A DNA stretch of 39,302 bases from Aquificota bacterium. GTDB lineage: Bacteria; Aquificota; Aquificia; Aquificales; Aquificaceae. The position numbers and the translations under genes are program-made. The DNA lies in contig JAUZRJ010000111.1 of the NCBI GenBank assembly GCA_030950545.1, positions 1 to 39,302 on the forward strand, given 5' to 3'. The notes under the pieces are model-generated. The model searched no databases, was not told where the DNA came from, and worked only from the letters and a program-made list of their open reading frames with translations. Numbering within the stretch: position 1 is the stretch's first letter; each line of letters begins with the position of its first letter. Below are positions 29,659-38,742 of the stretch, piece after piece.

Positions 29659-30843
29659 GAACTCCCTTCTCATAACCGGGTAGTCGTTCTTTACACCCTT
29701 TGAGAGGAGAAACTGGAAGAGGTGGTTGCTCCCCGTGTAGAAGGAAACAGCGGACGCGGTAAGGTAGAGGTCCCACATCCTGACGAACTCCTCCCCGTAC
29801 ATGCTCCTCACGGTGTTTACCTTTTCCCAGAACCTCCTCCTCCACGCCTTCAGGGTCCTGTAGTAGTGGAGTCTCCAGTCGTCTATGTCTATGAGACAGA
29901 AGTCAAGACCTTCAAAGGCTGTTATTATCTCGGGAATGCTGGGAAGATAACCTCCCGGGAATATGTACTTTCTTATCCACCTGCTCTGCTTCTGGGGGTG
30001 AACCTTCCCTATGGTGTGGAGGAGGAAGAGCCCGCAGTCCTCAAGGACCGCGTCCACAGTTCTGAAGAAGGTCCTCATGTTATCTCTACCTACGTGCTCG
30101 AACATGCCTACCGAAACGACCTTGGTGAACTTTCTGCCAAGCCTGGGAAGGTCGACGTAGTGCATGAGGTAAACTTCCACCCTGTCCTCAAGACCCCTTC
30201 TCTTTATCTCCTCCCTCACATACCTGTACTGGTTCTCGGAAAGGGTTATCCCGACACTCCTCAGACCGAAGATCTCCGCACTCTCGAGTATTATGGAGCC
30301 CCAACCACAGCCTATGTCCAGAAGGGTGTCCTCCTCCGAGAGCTGGAGCTTCTCGTAAATAATCCTCCTCTTCTCCCTCTGGGCTTCGTCTATGTCCATG
30401 TCCGGTGATGAGAAGAACGCACAGGAGTATGTCATGGATGAGTCGAGCCACAGCCTGTAGAACTCATCCCCCAGGTCGTAGTGGTGCTGTACGTTTCTCT
30501 TCTCCTTGAAGACGTTCACCCTGCTGATCAGATTCGCAGCCTTGAACAGGAACAGGGAAAAACTACCCTTGCCTTCCACACTGTTCAGATACCTGCTCCC
30601 CGCTATCAGGACCTTTTCCAGATCACCTTCAACCTCTATCTCCCCCCTCATGTAACCCTCCCCGAACCCCATCTCAAGGTCCTTCAGGGTGTTCCTGAAC
30701 GCCTCCCGGGTTTTGAAGACCACCCTGTGGTCCACACCTCCTTCGGGTATGTCCCTCCCGTCGGGAAGCCTTATCCCTATGGTCTCCTCGGAGCAGGAGT
30801 TTATCTCCTCCAGGATCCTCGGGATAAGCTTTTCCTTTATCAC
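29632..30843 (-). CDS. cfa: cyclopropane-fatty-acyl-phospholipid synthase family methyltransferase
   Basis: A 403-residue SAM-dependent enzyme that adds a methylene bridge (or related methyl group) to unsaturated acyl chains of membrane phospholipids. The SAM-binding loop is DIGCGWGS (about 177-184), preceded by the family block [16 protein letters not shown] and followed by SVGMFEHVG, with the N-terminal lipid-binding domain before it. Length is close to E. coli Cfa (382). The start is GTG 30843 with GGAGG seven bases upstream. The 5' flank is a tRNA-Gly gene on the same strand only 17 bases away, so the cfa mRNA is probably released by tRNA 3' processing. The stop lies inside the MlaF-like gene on the other strand. 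Confidence 0.94.
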   Translation of the reverse strand: MIKEKLIPRILEEINSCSEETIGIRLPDGRDIPEGGVDHRVVFKTREAFRNTLKDLEMGFGEGYMRGEIEVEGDLEKVLIAGSRYLNSVEGKGSFSLFLFKAANLISRVNVFKEKRNVQHHYDLGDEFYRLWLDSSMTYSCAFFSSPDMDIDEAQREKRRIIYEKLQLSEEDTLLDIGCGWGSIILESAEIFGLRSVGITLSENQYRYVREEIKRRGLEDRVEVYLMHYVDLPRLGRKFTKVVSVGMFEHVGRDNMRTFFRTVDAVLEDCGLFLLHTIGKVHPQKQSRWIRKYIFPGGYLPSIPEIITAFEGLDFCLIDIDDWRLHYYRTLKAWRRRFWEKVNTVRSMYGEEFVRMWDLYLTASAVSFYTGSNHLFQFLLSKGVKNDYPVMRREFLKGFVLTS

Positions 30844-30850
30844 GCTGTTC

Positions 30851-30856
30851 CCTCCC
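30851..30856 (-). promoter_or_regulatory. Shine-Dalgarno site of cfa in the tRNA-cfa spacer
   Basis: GGGAGG on the minus strand, seven bases before GTG 30843 and four bases after the encoded CCA end of tRNA-Gly. Confidence 0.55.
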
Positions 30857-30860
30857 TTTT

Positions 30861-30935
30861 TGGAGCGGGCGACGGGACTCGAACCCGCGACCTCCTGCTT
30901 GGGAAGCAGGCGTTCTACCTCTGAACTACGCCCGC
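30861..30935 (-). tRNA. tRNA-Gly, anticodon CCC
   Basis: A complete cloverleaf on the minus strand. The acceptor stem GCGGGCG pairs with CGCCCGC, the D arm is GTTCAGAGGTAGAAC, the anticodon stem CCTGC/GCAGG encloses the loop TTCCCAA with anticodon CCC, and the T arm GCGGG-TTCGAGT-CCCGT is followed by discriminator T and an encoded CCA. Length is 75 bases including CCA. It reads the GGG glycine codon. It has a good sigma-70 promoter immediately upstream and is followed after 17 bases by cfa on the same strand. Confidence 0.96.
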
Positions 30936-30944
30936 TAAAGATTT

Positions 30945-30972
30945 ACTATACACGAAAAGGAACTCAAGTCAA
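30945..30972 (-). promoter_or_regulatory. sigma-70-type promoter of tRNA-Gly (and probably cfa)
   Basis: On the minus strand TTGACT (30967-30972), a 16-base spacer, then TATAGT (30945-30950); the tRNA 5' end is nine bases downstream. It is the only promoter in the window with a clear -35 box. Confidence 0.65.
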
Positions 30973-30976
30973 GGTG

Positions 30977-30985
30977 TGGTATAAT
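30977..30985 (+). promoter_or_regulatory. extended -10 promoter of rplS
   Basis: TGGTATAAT is an extended -10 element (TGn plus consensus TATAAT at 30980-30985). It would give a leader of about 27 bases containing AGGAGG (31005-31010). It lies five bases from the -35 box of the divergent tRNA-Gly promoter. Confidence 0.6.
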
Positions 30986-31018
30986 TTTCGGTCCAAGACT
31001 CCCGAGGAGGAAACAGCC

Positions 31019-31480
31019 ATGAACAGCATAATGGAGAAGATAAGGAAGGTATACACACCTAAGAAGGACTACCCGAACTTCAAGGTGGGAGACACCATCA
31101 GGGTACACTACAGGATAAAGGAAGGAGACAGGGAGAGGATCCAGCCCTTCGAGGGTGTGGTTATCAGGATAAGGGGAGGCGGTCTGGACAAGACCTTCAC
31201 CGTGAGGCGTGAGTCTTACGGTGTCGGCATAGAGAGGACGTTTCCCTACTACAGCCCGAACATAGAGAAGATAGAAGTGGTCAAGATAGGTAAGGTAAGG
31301 AGGGCAAAGCTCTACTTCCTGAGGGAGCTGAGGGGCAAAGAGGCACAGAGAAAGATCAAGGAGATAAAGATATGGGACTACGAGGCTATGCAGAGGAGAA
31401 AGGAAGAGGAGAGGAGGAAAAGAGAGGAGGAGATGAAGGAGGTGGCGGAAGAAACAGGAGCCCAAGAAGAGGGTTCATGA
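31019..31480 (+). CDS. rplS: 50S ribosomal protein L19
   Basis: A 153-residue ribosomal protein. The conserved core ([44 protein letters not shown], and [16 protein letters not shown]) matches L19, which sits at the 30S-50S interface. It is about 35-40 residues longer than E. coli L19 (115), with a highly charged C-terminal tail of Lys, Arg and Glu after [12 protein letters not shown] 31019 has AGGAGG eight bases upstream and an extended -10 promoter further up; longer upstream reading would run into the tRNA promoter region. The gene starts an rplS-rnhB-rsmH-ftsL operon with 4-base overlaps. Confidence 0.97.
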   Translation: MNSIMEKIRKVYTPKKDYPNFKVGDTIRVHYRIKEGDRERIQPFEGVVIRIRGGGLDKTFTVRRESYGVGIERTFPYYSPNIEKIEVVKIGKVRRAKLYFLRELRGKEAQRKIKEIKIWDYEAMQRRKEEERRKREEEMKEVAEETGAQEEGS

Positions 31481-32055
31481 CAGGTTTTGAGGAGAGGTTC
31501 TGGAGAGAGGGACTGCTTGTTGCGGGTGTGGACGAAGCTGGGAGGGGACCCCTGGCGGGGCCTGTTGTCGCCGCAGCTGTCATACTCCCGCCCGGAACCG
31601 AACCCTTTCTTAAGGGAGACTCCAAGGCCATGACCCCCGAAGAGAGAGAGGATGCCCTTGAGGAAATAAAGAAAAGGGCTTTAGCCATAGGGACCGGTGT
31701 CGTTGACAGCTCGGTGATAGACAGGGCGAACATACTCAGAGCGACCAAGATAGCTATGAAGAGGGCCCTTGAGGACCTCCGTGTGGAGTTCGATGTCGTC
31801 ATAACCGACCACGTTCTCCTTGAAGGCTACAACTGCCTCGCCCTCACGAGAGGCGACGAAAAAAGCATAAGCTGTGCCTGTGCGAGCGTTGTAGCGAAAG
31901 TTTTGAGGGACAGGATAATGGAGGTGTTTGGAAAGGTTTACCCGGGATACCTGTTTGAGAAGCACAAGGGCTACCCGACCCCCGAACACAGGAAGATCCT
32001 TAAGATCCTCGGACCCTCTGACATACACAGGAAGAGCTTTAAGCTTCTACTATGA
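31477..32055 (+). CDS. rnhB: ribonuclease HII
   Basis: A 192-residue type 2 RNase H that nicks DNA at embedded ribonucleotides and degrades RNA-DNA hybrids. The catalytic block [13 protein letters not shown] (D19, E20) is at the N-terminus, with the later conserved Asp in ITDHVL and the DKVxRD-like block AKVLRDRIM followed by HKGYPTPEH near the C-terminus. I take ATG 31477, overlapping the rplS stop as ATGA; rplS-rnhB adjacency is common in bacteria. The end overlaps rsmH by four bases. Confidence 0.97.
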   Translation: MTGFEERFWREGLLVAGVDEAGRGPLAGPVVAAAVILPPGTEPFLKGDSKAMTPEEREDALEEIKKRALAIGTGVVDSSVIDRANILRATKIAMKRALEDLRVEFDVVITDHVLLEGYNCLALTRGDEKSISCACASVVAKVLRDRIMEVFGKVYPGYLFEKHKGYPTPEHRKILKILGPSDIHRKSFKLLL

Positions 32056-32927
32056 ACGTCCACGTTCCCGTTCTCCTGGAGGAGGCGACGGACCTCCTTA
32101 CGGGAAACAGGGGGAAGGTTTATCTTGACTGCACCCTGGGTGGAGGTGGTCACGCGAGGAGGATACTGGAGAAGGTCCCGGATTCGTACCTCATAGGCAT
32201 AGACCTGGACGAAGACGTCATAGAGGTCGCTGTGGGGAACCTGAAGGAGTTTGAGGGCAGGTTCTCCGTATACAAGGCGAACTTCAGAGACCTGGACCTG
32301 GTTCTCAGGGAGGAAGGTATAGAGAAGGTGGACGGGATCCTCTTTGACCTGGGTGTCTCCATGTTCCAGATAAAGAGCGAAAGGGGTTTCTCCTTCCAGA
32401 GGGACTCACCGCTGGACATGAGAATGGACAAGGACCAAAAGCTCACAGCCTACGATGTGGTGAACAGGTATCCCGAAGGGGAGCTGGAGAGGATACTCAG
32501 GGAATACGGGGAGGAGAGGCTGAGCGGTAGGATAGCAAGGGCCATAGTAAGGCGCAGGGAGAAGAAGCCCATAGAGACAACCGGGGAGCTTGTGGATGTG
32601 GTTCTCTCCGTTTATCCTGAAAGGCTCAAACACGGCAGGATACATCCCGCAACCAGAGTCTTCCAGGCGATCAGGATAGAGGTGAACAGAGAGCTTGAGA
32701 ACCTCAAGACCGCCCTCGAGAAGACGCCCGAACTCCTAAACCCGGGCGGGAGGATCGTTGTGATCAGCTTTCACTCACTCGAGGACAGGATAGTTAAGAG
32801 GTTTCTCAAAGAAAGGGCGGACGTTTTTAAGATACTCACCAAAAAACCCATAACGCCCTCCGACGAGGAGATAAGGGTGAACCCAGCCTCCAGAAGCGCT
32901 AAATTAAGAGCGGGGGAGAGGATATGA
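32052..32927 (+). CDS. rsmH: 16S rRNA (cytosine(1402)-N4)-methyltransferase
   Basis: A 291-residue SAM-dependent methyltransferase (formerly MraW) that modifies C1402 in the decoding centre of 16S rRNA. The N-terminus [10 protein letters not shown], the SAM-binding block [16 protein letters not shown], and FDLGVSMFQ, and the C-terminal blocks [15 protein letters not shown] and [16 protein letters not shown] are all typical. Length is close to the family norm (about 300). It starts and ends in ATGA overlaps, with rnhB upstream and an ftsL-like gene downstream, which is its usual neighbour in cell-division clusters. Confidence 0.98.
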   Translation: MNVHVPVLLEEATDLLTGNRGKVYLDCTLGGGGHARRILEKVPDSYLIGIDLDEDVIEVAVGNLKEFEGRFSVYKANFRDLDLVLREEGIEKVDGILFDLGVSMFQIKSERGFSFQRDSPLDMRMDKDQKLTAYDVVNRYPEGELERILREYGEERLSGRIARAIVRRREKKPIETTGELVDVVLSVYPERLKHGRIHPATRVFQAIRIEVNRELENLKTALEKTPELLNPGGRIVVISFHSLEDRIVKRFLKERADVFKILTKKPITPSDEEIRVNPASRSAKLRAGERI

Positions 32928-33217
32928 ACCCGTTCCTGATGGTCGCTGTCGGTGTACTCCTGTTTCTGGGAAATCTGCTTTACTCAGCCTACTCCCTGAA
33001 GGTGGTCAGGGAACACTCCCTTAAGCTGAACAGATACAAAACGCTCAAAGAGGAAAACCTGAAGCTGAAGGCGGACATAGAGAGACTCCTTAACATAAAA
33101 GACCTGGAGAGGTACGCGGTCAGAAGGGGATTCAGACCCTTCAGCTGGGAGGAGTTCGTGATCTACGTCCTCACAGAACCCTCAGGGAAAGGTCGGTCCA
33201 GGGAGAGGCGTAGATGA
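32924..33217 (+). CDS. FtsL-like cell division protein
   Basis: A 97-residue bitopic membrane protein with one N-terminal transmembrane helix (about 4-23) and a following leucine-zipper-like coiled coil (about 28-65). FtsL proteins share this layout and little sequence, so the call rests on structure and on its position directly after rsmH, where ftsL normally lies. The expected role is assembly of the FtsQLB divisome complex. The later dcw genes (ftsI, murE) do not follow; the next gene, nadC, is on the opposite strand. The last 15 codons lie opposite nadC. Confidence 0.72.
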   Translation: MNPFLMVAVGVLLFLGNLLYSAYSLKVVREHSLKLNRYKTLKEENLKLKADIERLLNIKDLERYAVRRGFRPFSWEEFVIYVLTEPSGKGRSRERRR

Positions 33218-33995
33218 TCGAACCCGAGGATATGTAGTCCACACCCTCAACCGCGTAGTCCCTGACATTCTCAAGGGTTATACCGCCCGAGACCTCCACC
33301 TCCGCCCTCCCCCTGACTATCCTTACCGCCTCCCTGACCTCCTCGGGGGAAAAGTTGTCGAGCATAACTATGTCAACACCCACCTCCAGGGCTTCCTCCA
33401 GCTCCAGAAGGTTCTCAACCTCCACCTCTACCCTGTAGGCGGGCCCAACCTTTTCCCTCACCCTCCTGACCGCTTCCGGGATGCCACCCGCCACCCTCTT
33501 GTGGTTATCCTTTATAAGAACCATATCGTAGAGAGCGAACCTGTGATTATAACCCCCGCCGACCCTGACCGCGTACTTCTCGAAGTACCTGTATCCCGGA
33601 GTCGTCTTTCTGGTGTCGAGTATCCTTATACCAGTTCCCTCGAGAGCTTTTACGAACCTTCTCGTGTTTGTCGCTATACCCGAGAGGCTCTGGAGTATGT
33701 TGAGGGTGAGCCTCTCCGCGGACAGTATCTCCTTAGCCCTCCCTTCAAGTTCCAAGACAACGTCTCCTTCCCTGAACTCCCCTCCTTCCTGAACCTTCGG
33801 ACGCACGTAGACACCTCCGACCATCAGAAACAGCTCCTGGACAAAGGGCAGACCCGCAAGGACTCCCCCCTCCTTCGCCACAACGACCGCCCTGATCGTT
33901 TCGTCGGAGCACACCGCCTCGGTGGTTATGTCTCCGGTCCCTACATCTTCCTCCAGGAACCTCTGGAGCTGTGCCCTAACGAAGAGCCTGTTCAT
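33171..33995 (-). CDS. nadC: nicotinate-nucleotide pyrophosphorylase (quinolinate phosphoribosyltransferase)
   Basis: A 274-residue enzyme that converts quinolinate and PRPP to nicotinate mononucleotide in de novo NAD synthesis. Landmarks are EDVGTGDITT near the N-terminus, DTRKTTPGYR, the VRVGGGYNHR block, IKDNH, the MLDNFSPEEV block and a final VSGGITLENV. I choose ATG 33995 because AAGGGG lies about five bases upstream; a start 24 bases further up at 34019 is possible but less typical. The start overlaps the inositol-phosphate enzyme gene by 20 bases, so it closes a UDG, DIP-synthesis, nadC operon. The 3' end overlaps ftsL by 47 bases. Confidence 0.97.
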   Translation of the reverse strand: MNRLFVRAQLQRFLEEDVGTGDITTEAVCSDETIRAVVVAKEGGVLAGLPFVQELFLMVGGVYVRPKVQEGGEFREGDVVLELEGRAKEILSAERLTLNILQSLSGIATNTRRFVKALEGTGIRILDTRKTTPGYRYFEKYAVRVGGGYNHRFALYDMVLIKDNHKRVAGGIPEAVRRVREKVGPAYRVEVEVENLLELEEALEVGVDIVMLDNFSPEEVREAVRIVRGRAEVEVSGGITLENVRDYAVEGVDYISSGSIIYASPWTDLSLRVL

Positions 33996-35268
33996 ACTTC
34001 CCCTTATGGCTCCAGACAAGATACACGGTAAGTATAACCCTCAGGTTCGTGATGAGGGCGAGGACTATGAAGAGGGCCTCTATCCAGCCGAGCAGGCAGA
34101 AGACCATCACGAGGAACACCCTCTCATCTCTCTTACCCACCAGATATCTCAAAGGCCTCACAGCCTCGTAGGCGTCCTCGCAGTATGAACCCCTGAACCT
34201 CTCGGTTGTGTAGCTCACCATTAGGGTTCCGAAGAGGGCGAGAAAAATCCAGGGCAGGAATCCCGCTCCGGGTCCAAGCCAGAGGGCCAGGGCGGAAAGG
34301 AAGGCAAAGTCCACGACCCTGTCCAGTATGGAGTCTATCCAACCGCCGAACCTGGTCGTCCTCAGGGAAGCCCTCGCTATCTCGCCGTCGACACCGTCCA
34401 GCATGGAGCTCACCTGGTAGATAAGCCCTCCCATCTGGGGTGAGAACAGAGCGATCAGGGCGGATACCAGACCTGTGATGAAAGTGGCCCAGGTTGCCTG
34501 CATGGGTGTTATCCTGTCCACAACCCTCTCCGAGATCCAGAGGGAGACCTTCCGGTTTATGAGTCTGGAGACCACGCCGTCTCCCACACCCTTCACCGAA
34601 GCCCTCACAAGCTCCTTCCTCGCCCTCTCCAGGTCCTCCCGTGTGTCCACATCGGTCCAGAACTCACCGGACACGAACGTACACCTTATCCTGCCCGCCT
34701 TCACTATGTCGCTCACGGTTACCTTCTCCCTTTCGGAAACGAGCTTCTCCGCCACCTTGAATACGCTCCTGGTCAGGATAAAAAACCCCGTATCGTAGCC
34801 GTTGAACTTCTCTATACCCTTTCCTATGTCCTTCACCCTCCCTTTCCCGCACAGAACGCGGGTCGCCTCGGTCCTGTCCACGTACAGGGCGAGGTCGTCC
34901 ACTATGAGGCCCTTCCCTTTAAGGGCTCTGGCTATGAAATCCTCGGAGTACACGTGGTCTCCCATGGTGAGTACGAACTCCCTGTCTGTGACGTGTTCCC
35001 TGGCGAGGTAGAGGGAGTATCCGTTCTCCCTCTCGGGTCTCTCGTTTACCACCAGCGTGTAGTCCGCTCCCTCCCTCCTCAAGAGGTCTTCTATCCTGTC
35101 CTTATTCTCAGGGTTCACGACGATCACAAACCTCTCGATGCGGTGTCTTCTCAACAGCTCAATGGTCCTAGACAGGATCTCCCTGCCCGCCACCCTGACA
35201 AGAGGTTTCGGTATGCTCGCGTTCATCCTGCTTCCCCTTCCCGCACACAGGATAACCGCGGTTCTCAT
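33976..35268 (-). CDS. bifunctional inositol-1-phosphate cytidylyltransferase / CDP-inositol:inositol-1-phosphate transferase
   Basis: A 430-residue fusion. Residues 1 to about 220 form a nucleotidyltransferase domain (CAGRGSRM, KPLVRVAG, MGDHVYSEDF). Residues about 225-430 form a membrane CDP-alcohol phosphatidyltransferase domain with the complete motif D-G-x2-A-R-x8-G-x3-D-x3-D (starting DGEIAR) and several transmembrane segments. This architecture is that of the IPCT-DIPPS enzyme of Archaeoglobus and Aquifex, which makes the phosphorylated precursor of di-myo-inositol phosphate, a solute accumulated at high temperature. The inositol-1-phosphate synthase and the final phosphatase are not in the window. 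I take ATG 35268, which overlaps the UDG stop as ATGA. A different alcohol acceptor cannot be excluded. Confidence 0.85.
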   Translation of the reverse strand: MRTAVILCAGRGSRMNASIPKPLVRVAGREILSRTIELLRRHRIERFVIVVNPENKDRIEDLLRREGADYTLVVNERPERENGYSLYLAREHVTDREFVLTMGDHVYSEDFIARALKGKGLIVDDLALYVDRTEATRVLCGKGRVKDIGKGIEKFNGYDTGFFILTRSVFKVAEKLVSEREKVTVSDIVKAGRIRCTFVSGEFWTDVDTREDLERARKELVRASVKGVGDGVVSRLINRKVSLWISERVVDRITPMQATWATFITGLVSALIALFSPQMGGLIYQVSSMLDGVDGEIARASLRTTRFGGWIDSILDRVVDFAFLSALALWLGPGAGFLPWIFLALFGTLMVSYTTERFRGSYCEDAYEAVRPLRYLVGKRDERVFLVMVFCLLGWIEALFIVLALITNLRVILTVYLVWSHKGKYEQALR

Positions 35269-35948
35269 CCCAGAACCTCCCTTACTCTTCTGAAAACACC
35301 CAGCCACTCATCCCACCTCAACCTGCCGGTCTGGGTGTTCTGCCTGCTCGGGTGGTAAGAGGTTATGAGCGTGTAGGGGAGTCCTCTGGGTGTGTAAAGT
35401 CTGCTGTGGCCGAACTTTATACCCTTAAGATCCGCATCGGGATAAAGCCTTCTGAGAGCCTTGAGGGTTCCGCTGAGGGCTACTGACCCGAGGCAGAGGA
35501 TAACCCTGAGGTTTTTCAGCGCTGTAAGCTCCTCTATGAGGTAAGGGTTGCAGTTTTCGATCTCCTCCGGTGTGGGCCTGTTCTCCGGTGGTACACACCT
35601 GACCACAGCGGTTATGTAAGCTCCCCTCAGTCTGAACCCGTCCTCCCTGTGGGTGGATGTGGGCTTGTTTGCGAAGCCCGTCTCGTAAAGGGCCCTCGCC
35701 AGCCACTCCCCGGACCCGTCGCCCGTGAACATCCTCCCGGTCCTGTTTCCCCCGTGAGCTGCGGGGGCAAGACCCACTATGAGTAGCTTTGCTTCGGGAT
35801 CGCCGAAGCCCGGAAGGGGTTTTGACCAGTAATCCCAGTTTCTGTATCTCCTGGGTTTTCTCTCCGCAACCTTTTTTCTGAACTCCACAAGACGCGGACA
35901 TCTTGAACAGCTTACTATCCTTTCTCCGAGGTCCCTTAGCACCTCCAC
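35265..35948 (-). CDS. uracil-DNA glycosylase family 5 (UDGb)
   Basis: A 227-residue iron-sulphur DNA glycosylase that removes uracil and other deaminated bases, a frequent lesion at high temperature. The family 5 motif GLAPAAHGGNRTGRMFTGD (about 59-77) lacks the catalytic Asp or Asn of other families, as expected, and motif 2 is HPSRQNTQTG near residue 200. Four cysteines suited to a 4Fe-4S cluster are present (CSRC at about 14 and 17, RC before VPPENR, and the later NCNPY). The start is GTG 35948, with an AT-rich stretch just upstream and no Shine-Dalgarno site. It is divergent from rimM over only 23 bases and leads the three-gene operon ending in nadC. Confidence 0.93.
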   Translation of the reverse strand: MEVLRDLGERIVSCSRCPRLVEFRKKVAERKPRRYRNWDYWSKPLPGFGDPEAKLLIVGLAPAAHGGNRTGRMFTGDGSGEWLARALYETGFANKPTSTHREDGFRLRGAYITAVVRCVPPENRPTPEEIENCNPYLIEELTALKNLRVILCLGSVALSGTLKALRRLYPDADLKGIKFGHSRLYTPRGLPYTLITSYHPSRQNTQTGRLRWDEWLGVFRRVREVLG

Positions 35949-35954
35949 AGCGGT

Positions 35955-35967
35955 AGATAATTATAAG
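35955..35967. promoter_or_regulatory. overlapping divergent -10-like elements of UDG and rimM genes
   Basis: The 23-base gap holds an AT-rich core. On the minus strand TTATCT (35955-35960) ends six bases before GTG 35948; on the plus strand GATAAT (35956-35961) or TTATAA (35961-35966) lies five to ten bases before ATG 35972. The two promoters must physically overlap. Confidence 0.4.
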
Positions 35968-35971
35968 GGTT

Positions 35972-36466
35972 ATGGGATACGTGGTGATAGGAAGGGTTCT
36001 GGACACCTTCGGCACCAAGGGAGAGCTCAAGGTCTTCCCTTACGCCCCTGAGGAAGTTTACGAGAACCTGAAAAGGGTGTATCTAAAGAGAAAGGGAGGA
36101 GACTACTTTTCCTTCGAGGTTGAGTGGGTGAGGAAGCACAGGGAGTTCTACCTCGTGAAGCTGAAGGGATACGACGACATAGGGTCCGCGGAGCAGTTCA
36201 GGAAGGCGACCCTCTTCCTTCCCGAGGAGGAGCTTCCCGAAAGGGGAGAGGACGAGTTCTACGCCTACGAGATCGTCGGTATGGAGGTGATCACCGACAG
36301 GGGCAGGGTCCTTGGCAGGGTCAAGAGGGTTGAGGACTACGGTGTTTACGACATGCTGATCCTGGAGGATGAGAAAACCTACATACCCTTTGTCGGAGAG
36401 ATAGTCCTGAAGGTGGACAGGGAAAAAAACAGAATAGAGGTTAAGGAGGACCTGATCGTGATTTAG
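35972..36466 (+). CDS. rimM: ribosome maturation factor RimM
   Basis: A 164-residue 30S assembly factor that binds S19 and helps mature the 3' domain of 16S rRNA. The N-terminal RimM domain starts [18 protein letters not shown], and the C-terminal PRC-barrel domain contains [11 protein letters not shown], the GVYDMLILE strand and [12 protein letters not shown] near the end. Length is standard. In many bacteria rimM is next to trmD and rplS; here it stands alone about 5 kb from rplS. It ends in a 4-base tail-to-tail overlap with metE. Confidence 0.97.
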   Translation: MGYVVIGRVLDTFGTKGELKVFPYAPEEVYENLKRVYLKRKGGDYFSFEVEWVRKHREFYLVKLKGYDDIGSAEQFRKATLFLPEEELPERGEDEFYAYEIVGMEVITDRGRVLGRVKRVEDYGVYDMLILEDEKTYIPFVGEIVLKVDREKNRIEVKEDLIVI

Positions 36467-38742
36467 GCCCTCACACCCACCTCTTCTCTAAGCTCCCTCG
36501 CGGCATCCACCATGTTCTTCAGGGAGGGCCTCACCTCCTCCCACCTTCTCGTTTTGAGTCCGCAGTCGGGGTTTACCCAGAGGAGATCAACGGGCAGTAC
36601 CCTCATGGCTCTTCTGACCACCTCCTTTATCTCCTCCTTCGCGGGCACAGCGGGGGAGTGTATGTCGTAGACACCTATCCCGATCTGCCTGTCCCAGCTT
36701 TTGAACCTCTCGAAGGCGGATATTATCTCCCCTTTGCTCCTGGACGCCTCTATGGATATGACGTCAAAGTCCATCTGGTAGATGTACTCTATTATGTCGT
36801 TGAACTCGGAGTAGCACATGTGGGTGTGGATCTGGGTCTCGGGCTTAGCCCTTGAGCAGAGCCTGAAGGCCTTCACAGCCCAGTCGAAGTACTCTGGCCA
36901 GTCCCTCCTCTTTAAGGGAACCCCTTCCCTGAAGGCGGGCTCGTCTATCTGGATCACTTTTATACCCGCCCTCTCCAGGTCCTTTACCTCGTCGAGCAGG
37001 GCAAGAGCTATCTGGTAGGCTATCTCCCTCTTGGGGACATCTTCCCTGTAGTAGCTCCAGTTCAGGATCGTGACGGGTCCCGTTAGCATACCCTTCACCG
37101 GTTTATCGGTAAGGGACTGGGCGTAGGTTATCTCCTCCAGGGTCATAGGTCCTTTTCTCGAGACGTCACCGTATATGATCGGTGGTCTGTAGACCCTCGA
37201 GCCGTAAGACAGGACCCAGCCGTGCTTCGTGGTAGCTATTCCGTCCATCTTGAAGGCGAAGAACTCGACCATGTCGGTCCTTTCGAACTCACCGTGAACA
37301 AGGACGTCAAGGCCTATCTCCTCCTGAAAGGCTATGACTTCCTCTATCCGCTTCTTTATGAAGTCCCTGTACTCCTTCTCCGATATCTTCCCGGTCCTGT
37401 AGGCGGTTCTCATCTTCCTCACTTCCTCGGTCTGCGGAAAAGAACCTATGGTGGTCGTGGGGAGTATTGGAAGCCTCATGATCTCCTTCTGGATCCTCGC
37501 CCTTTCCTTATAGGGAAGTTCCCTTCTGAAGTCCTCCTCTTTCAGGGAGGTTATCCTCCTCCTCACCTCCGGGTTCTCGCCGAAAGGCACCTTAAGTACA
37601 CTCTCCAGCTTCTTTACCTCTTTTAGGGCCTCCTCGTTCCCGAGAAAGGCCTCCTTCAGGACCTTCAGTTCCTTAAGCTTCTCCTTTGCGAAGGAGAGCC
37701 TCTCTTTGAGCCCGTGGGGGAGGTCGTCTTCGGGTTCCACGGTGACGGGAAGGTGGTAAAGGGGACACGAGTTGGAGACCGATACGTTTTTTACCGCCTT
37801 TGAGAGGTCCTCAAGGACCTTAAGCTTTTCCTTCAGGTCAGCCCTCCAGGGCTGGCGCCCGTTTATGAGACCCGCTATGAGTTCCTTGTCCTCGGGGAAA
37901 CCGTACTTTCTTATGTTCTCCAGGTTCTCCCTGTTCGAGACGAGGTCAAGGTGGAGCCCGCTGACCGGAAGGGAGACGAACCTCCTGTAGTCGGAGACGC
38001 TGTCGTAGTAGGTGAAGACCGCTATGTAGAGCCCGGACCCTGAAAGCTCACGGTAGACTTCCTCGAGGAGGTCCCAGTGCCAGGGCTCCGTGTCCATCAC
38101 GAGGGCGGGCTCTTCAAGATGTACCCTCTCACAGCCCGCATCTTTGAGGGTCTTCAGGACCTCAAGGTATACGGGGGTGATCTTCGCCACAAGCCTCTCG
38201 AAGGTGTCCTTTTCCTCTATCCTCCCGATCTCGTAAAGGGGGAGGTCTCCCTCCTTTCTCCTGAGTGCCTTTGAAAGCCTCAGGAAGGTGAAAGGACCTA
38301 TGATGTGGGGAACGGTCAGGAAGCCCTTCTCCTTGAAAAAGCTGAAGTCTTCAAGTGGTTTGTTCACAAGGAGCCTAAAGTCCTCTCCCTCTATCTCGGG
38401 AACGAGGTAGTGGTAGTTGGTGTTGAACCACTTGGTCATCTCGAGGGCGTTTTTTCCCCTCGCCATCTCGAAGTAGGTCTCCATGCCCTTATATTCGCCG
38501 AACCTTGACGGCACACATCCCACCATGAGGGCTGTGTCGAGCATGAAGTCGTAGTAGGAAAGCTCGTTGGATGGTATGAGATCGACGAACTCGGAGTAAA
38601 GCCTCGCCCTCTGGAGGTTCAGGTCCCTCATTCCTGCGTGGAGCTCCTCCTCGGTGATCTTACCCTTCCAGAAGTCTTCAAGCAGTCTCTTGAACTCTCT
38701 CTTCTCCCCGAGCTTCGGGTATCCGAAAGCTATCGCCTTCAA
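36463..38742 (-). CDS. metE: cobalamin-independent methionine synthase MetE
   Basis: A 759-residue enzyme that transfers a methyl group from methyltetrahydrofolate triglutamate to homocysteine. It has the duplicated-barrel layout of MetE, and the zinc ligands are visible in the C-terminal barrel: H and C in THMCYSEF, E in [10 protein letters not shown] and C in NPDCGLKT. The start is TTG 38742: AGGAGG lies seven bases upstream, the sequence then reads [11 protein letters not shown] as in other MetE N-termini, and the TTG overlaps the stop of the upstream gene as TTGA. An ATG-type start nine codons further up would lie deep in that gene. It is co-transcribed with the citryl-CoA synthetase-like gene. 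No B12 or SAM riboswitch is possible in this coupled arrangement. Confidence 0.97.
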   Translation of the reverse strand: MKAIAFGYPKLGEKREFKRLLEDFWKGKITEEELHAGMRDLNLQRARLYSEFVDLIPSNELSYYDFMLDTALMVGCVPSRFGEYKGMETYFEMARGKNALEMTKWFNTNYHYLVPEIEGEDFRLLVNKPLEDFSFFKEKGFLTVPHIIGPFTFLRLSKALRRKEGDLPLYEIGRIEEKDTFERLVAKITPVYLEVLKTLKDAGCERVHLEEPALVMDTEPWHWDLLEEVYRELSGSGLYIAVFTYYDSVSDYRRFVSLPVSGLHLDLVSNRENLENIRKYGFPEDKELIAGLINGRQPWRADLKEKLKVLEDLSKAVKNVSVSNSCPLYHLPVTVEPEDDLPHGLKERLSFAKEKLKELKVLKEAFLGNEEALKEVKKLESVLKVPFGENPEVRRRITSLKEEDFRRELPYKERARIQKEIMRLPILPTTTIGSFPQTEEVRKMRTAYRTGKISEKEYRDFIKKRIEEVIAFQEEIGLDVLVHGEFERTDMVEFFAFKMDGIATTKHGWVLSYGSRVYRPPIIYGDVSRKGPMTLEEITYAQSLTDKPVKGMLTGPVTILNWSYYREDVPKREIAYQIALALLDEVKDLERAGIKVIQIDEPAFREGVPLKRRDWPEYFDWAVKAFRLCSRAKPETQIHTHMCYSEFNDIIEYIYQMDFDVISIEASRSKGEIISAFERFKSWDRQIGIGVYDIHSPAVPAKEEIKEVVRRAMRVLPVDLLWVNPDCGLKTRRWEEVRPSLKNMVDAARELREEVGVRA

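Noticed and set aside
30689-31018. Longer rplS reading frame starting at 30689
   Set aside because: It would run through the tRNA-Gly gene and both promoters; L19 begins at ATG 31019 with a good ribosome binding site.
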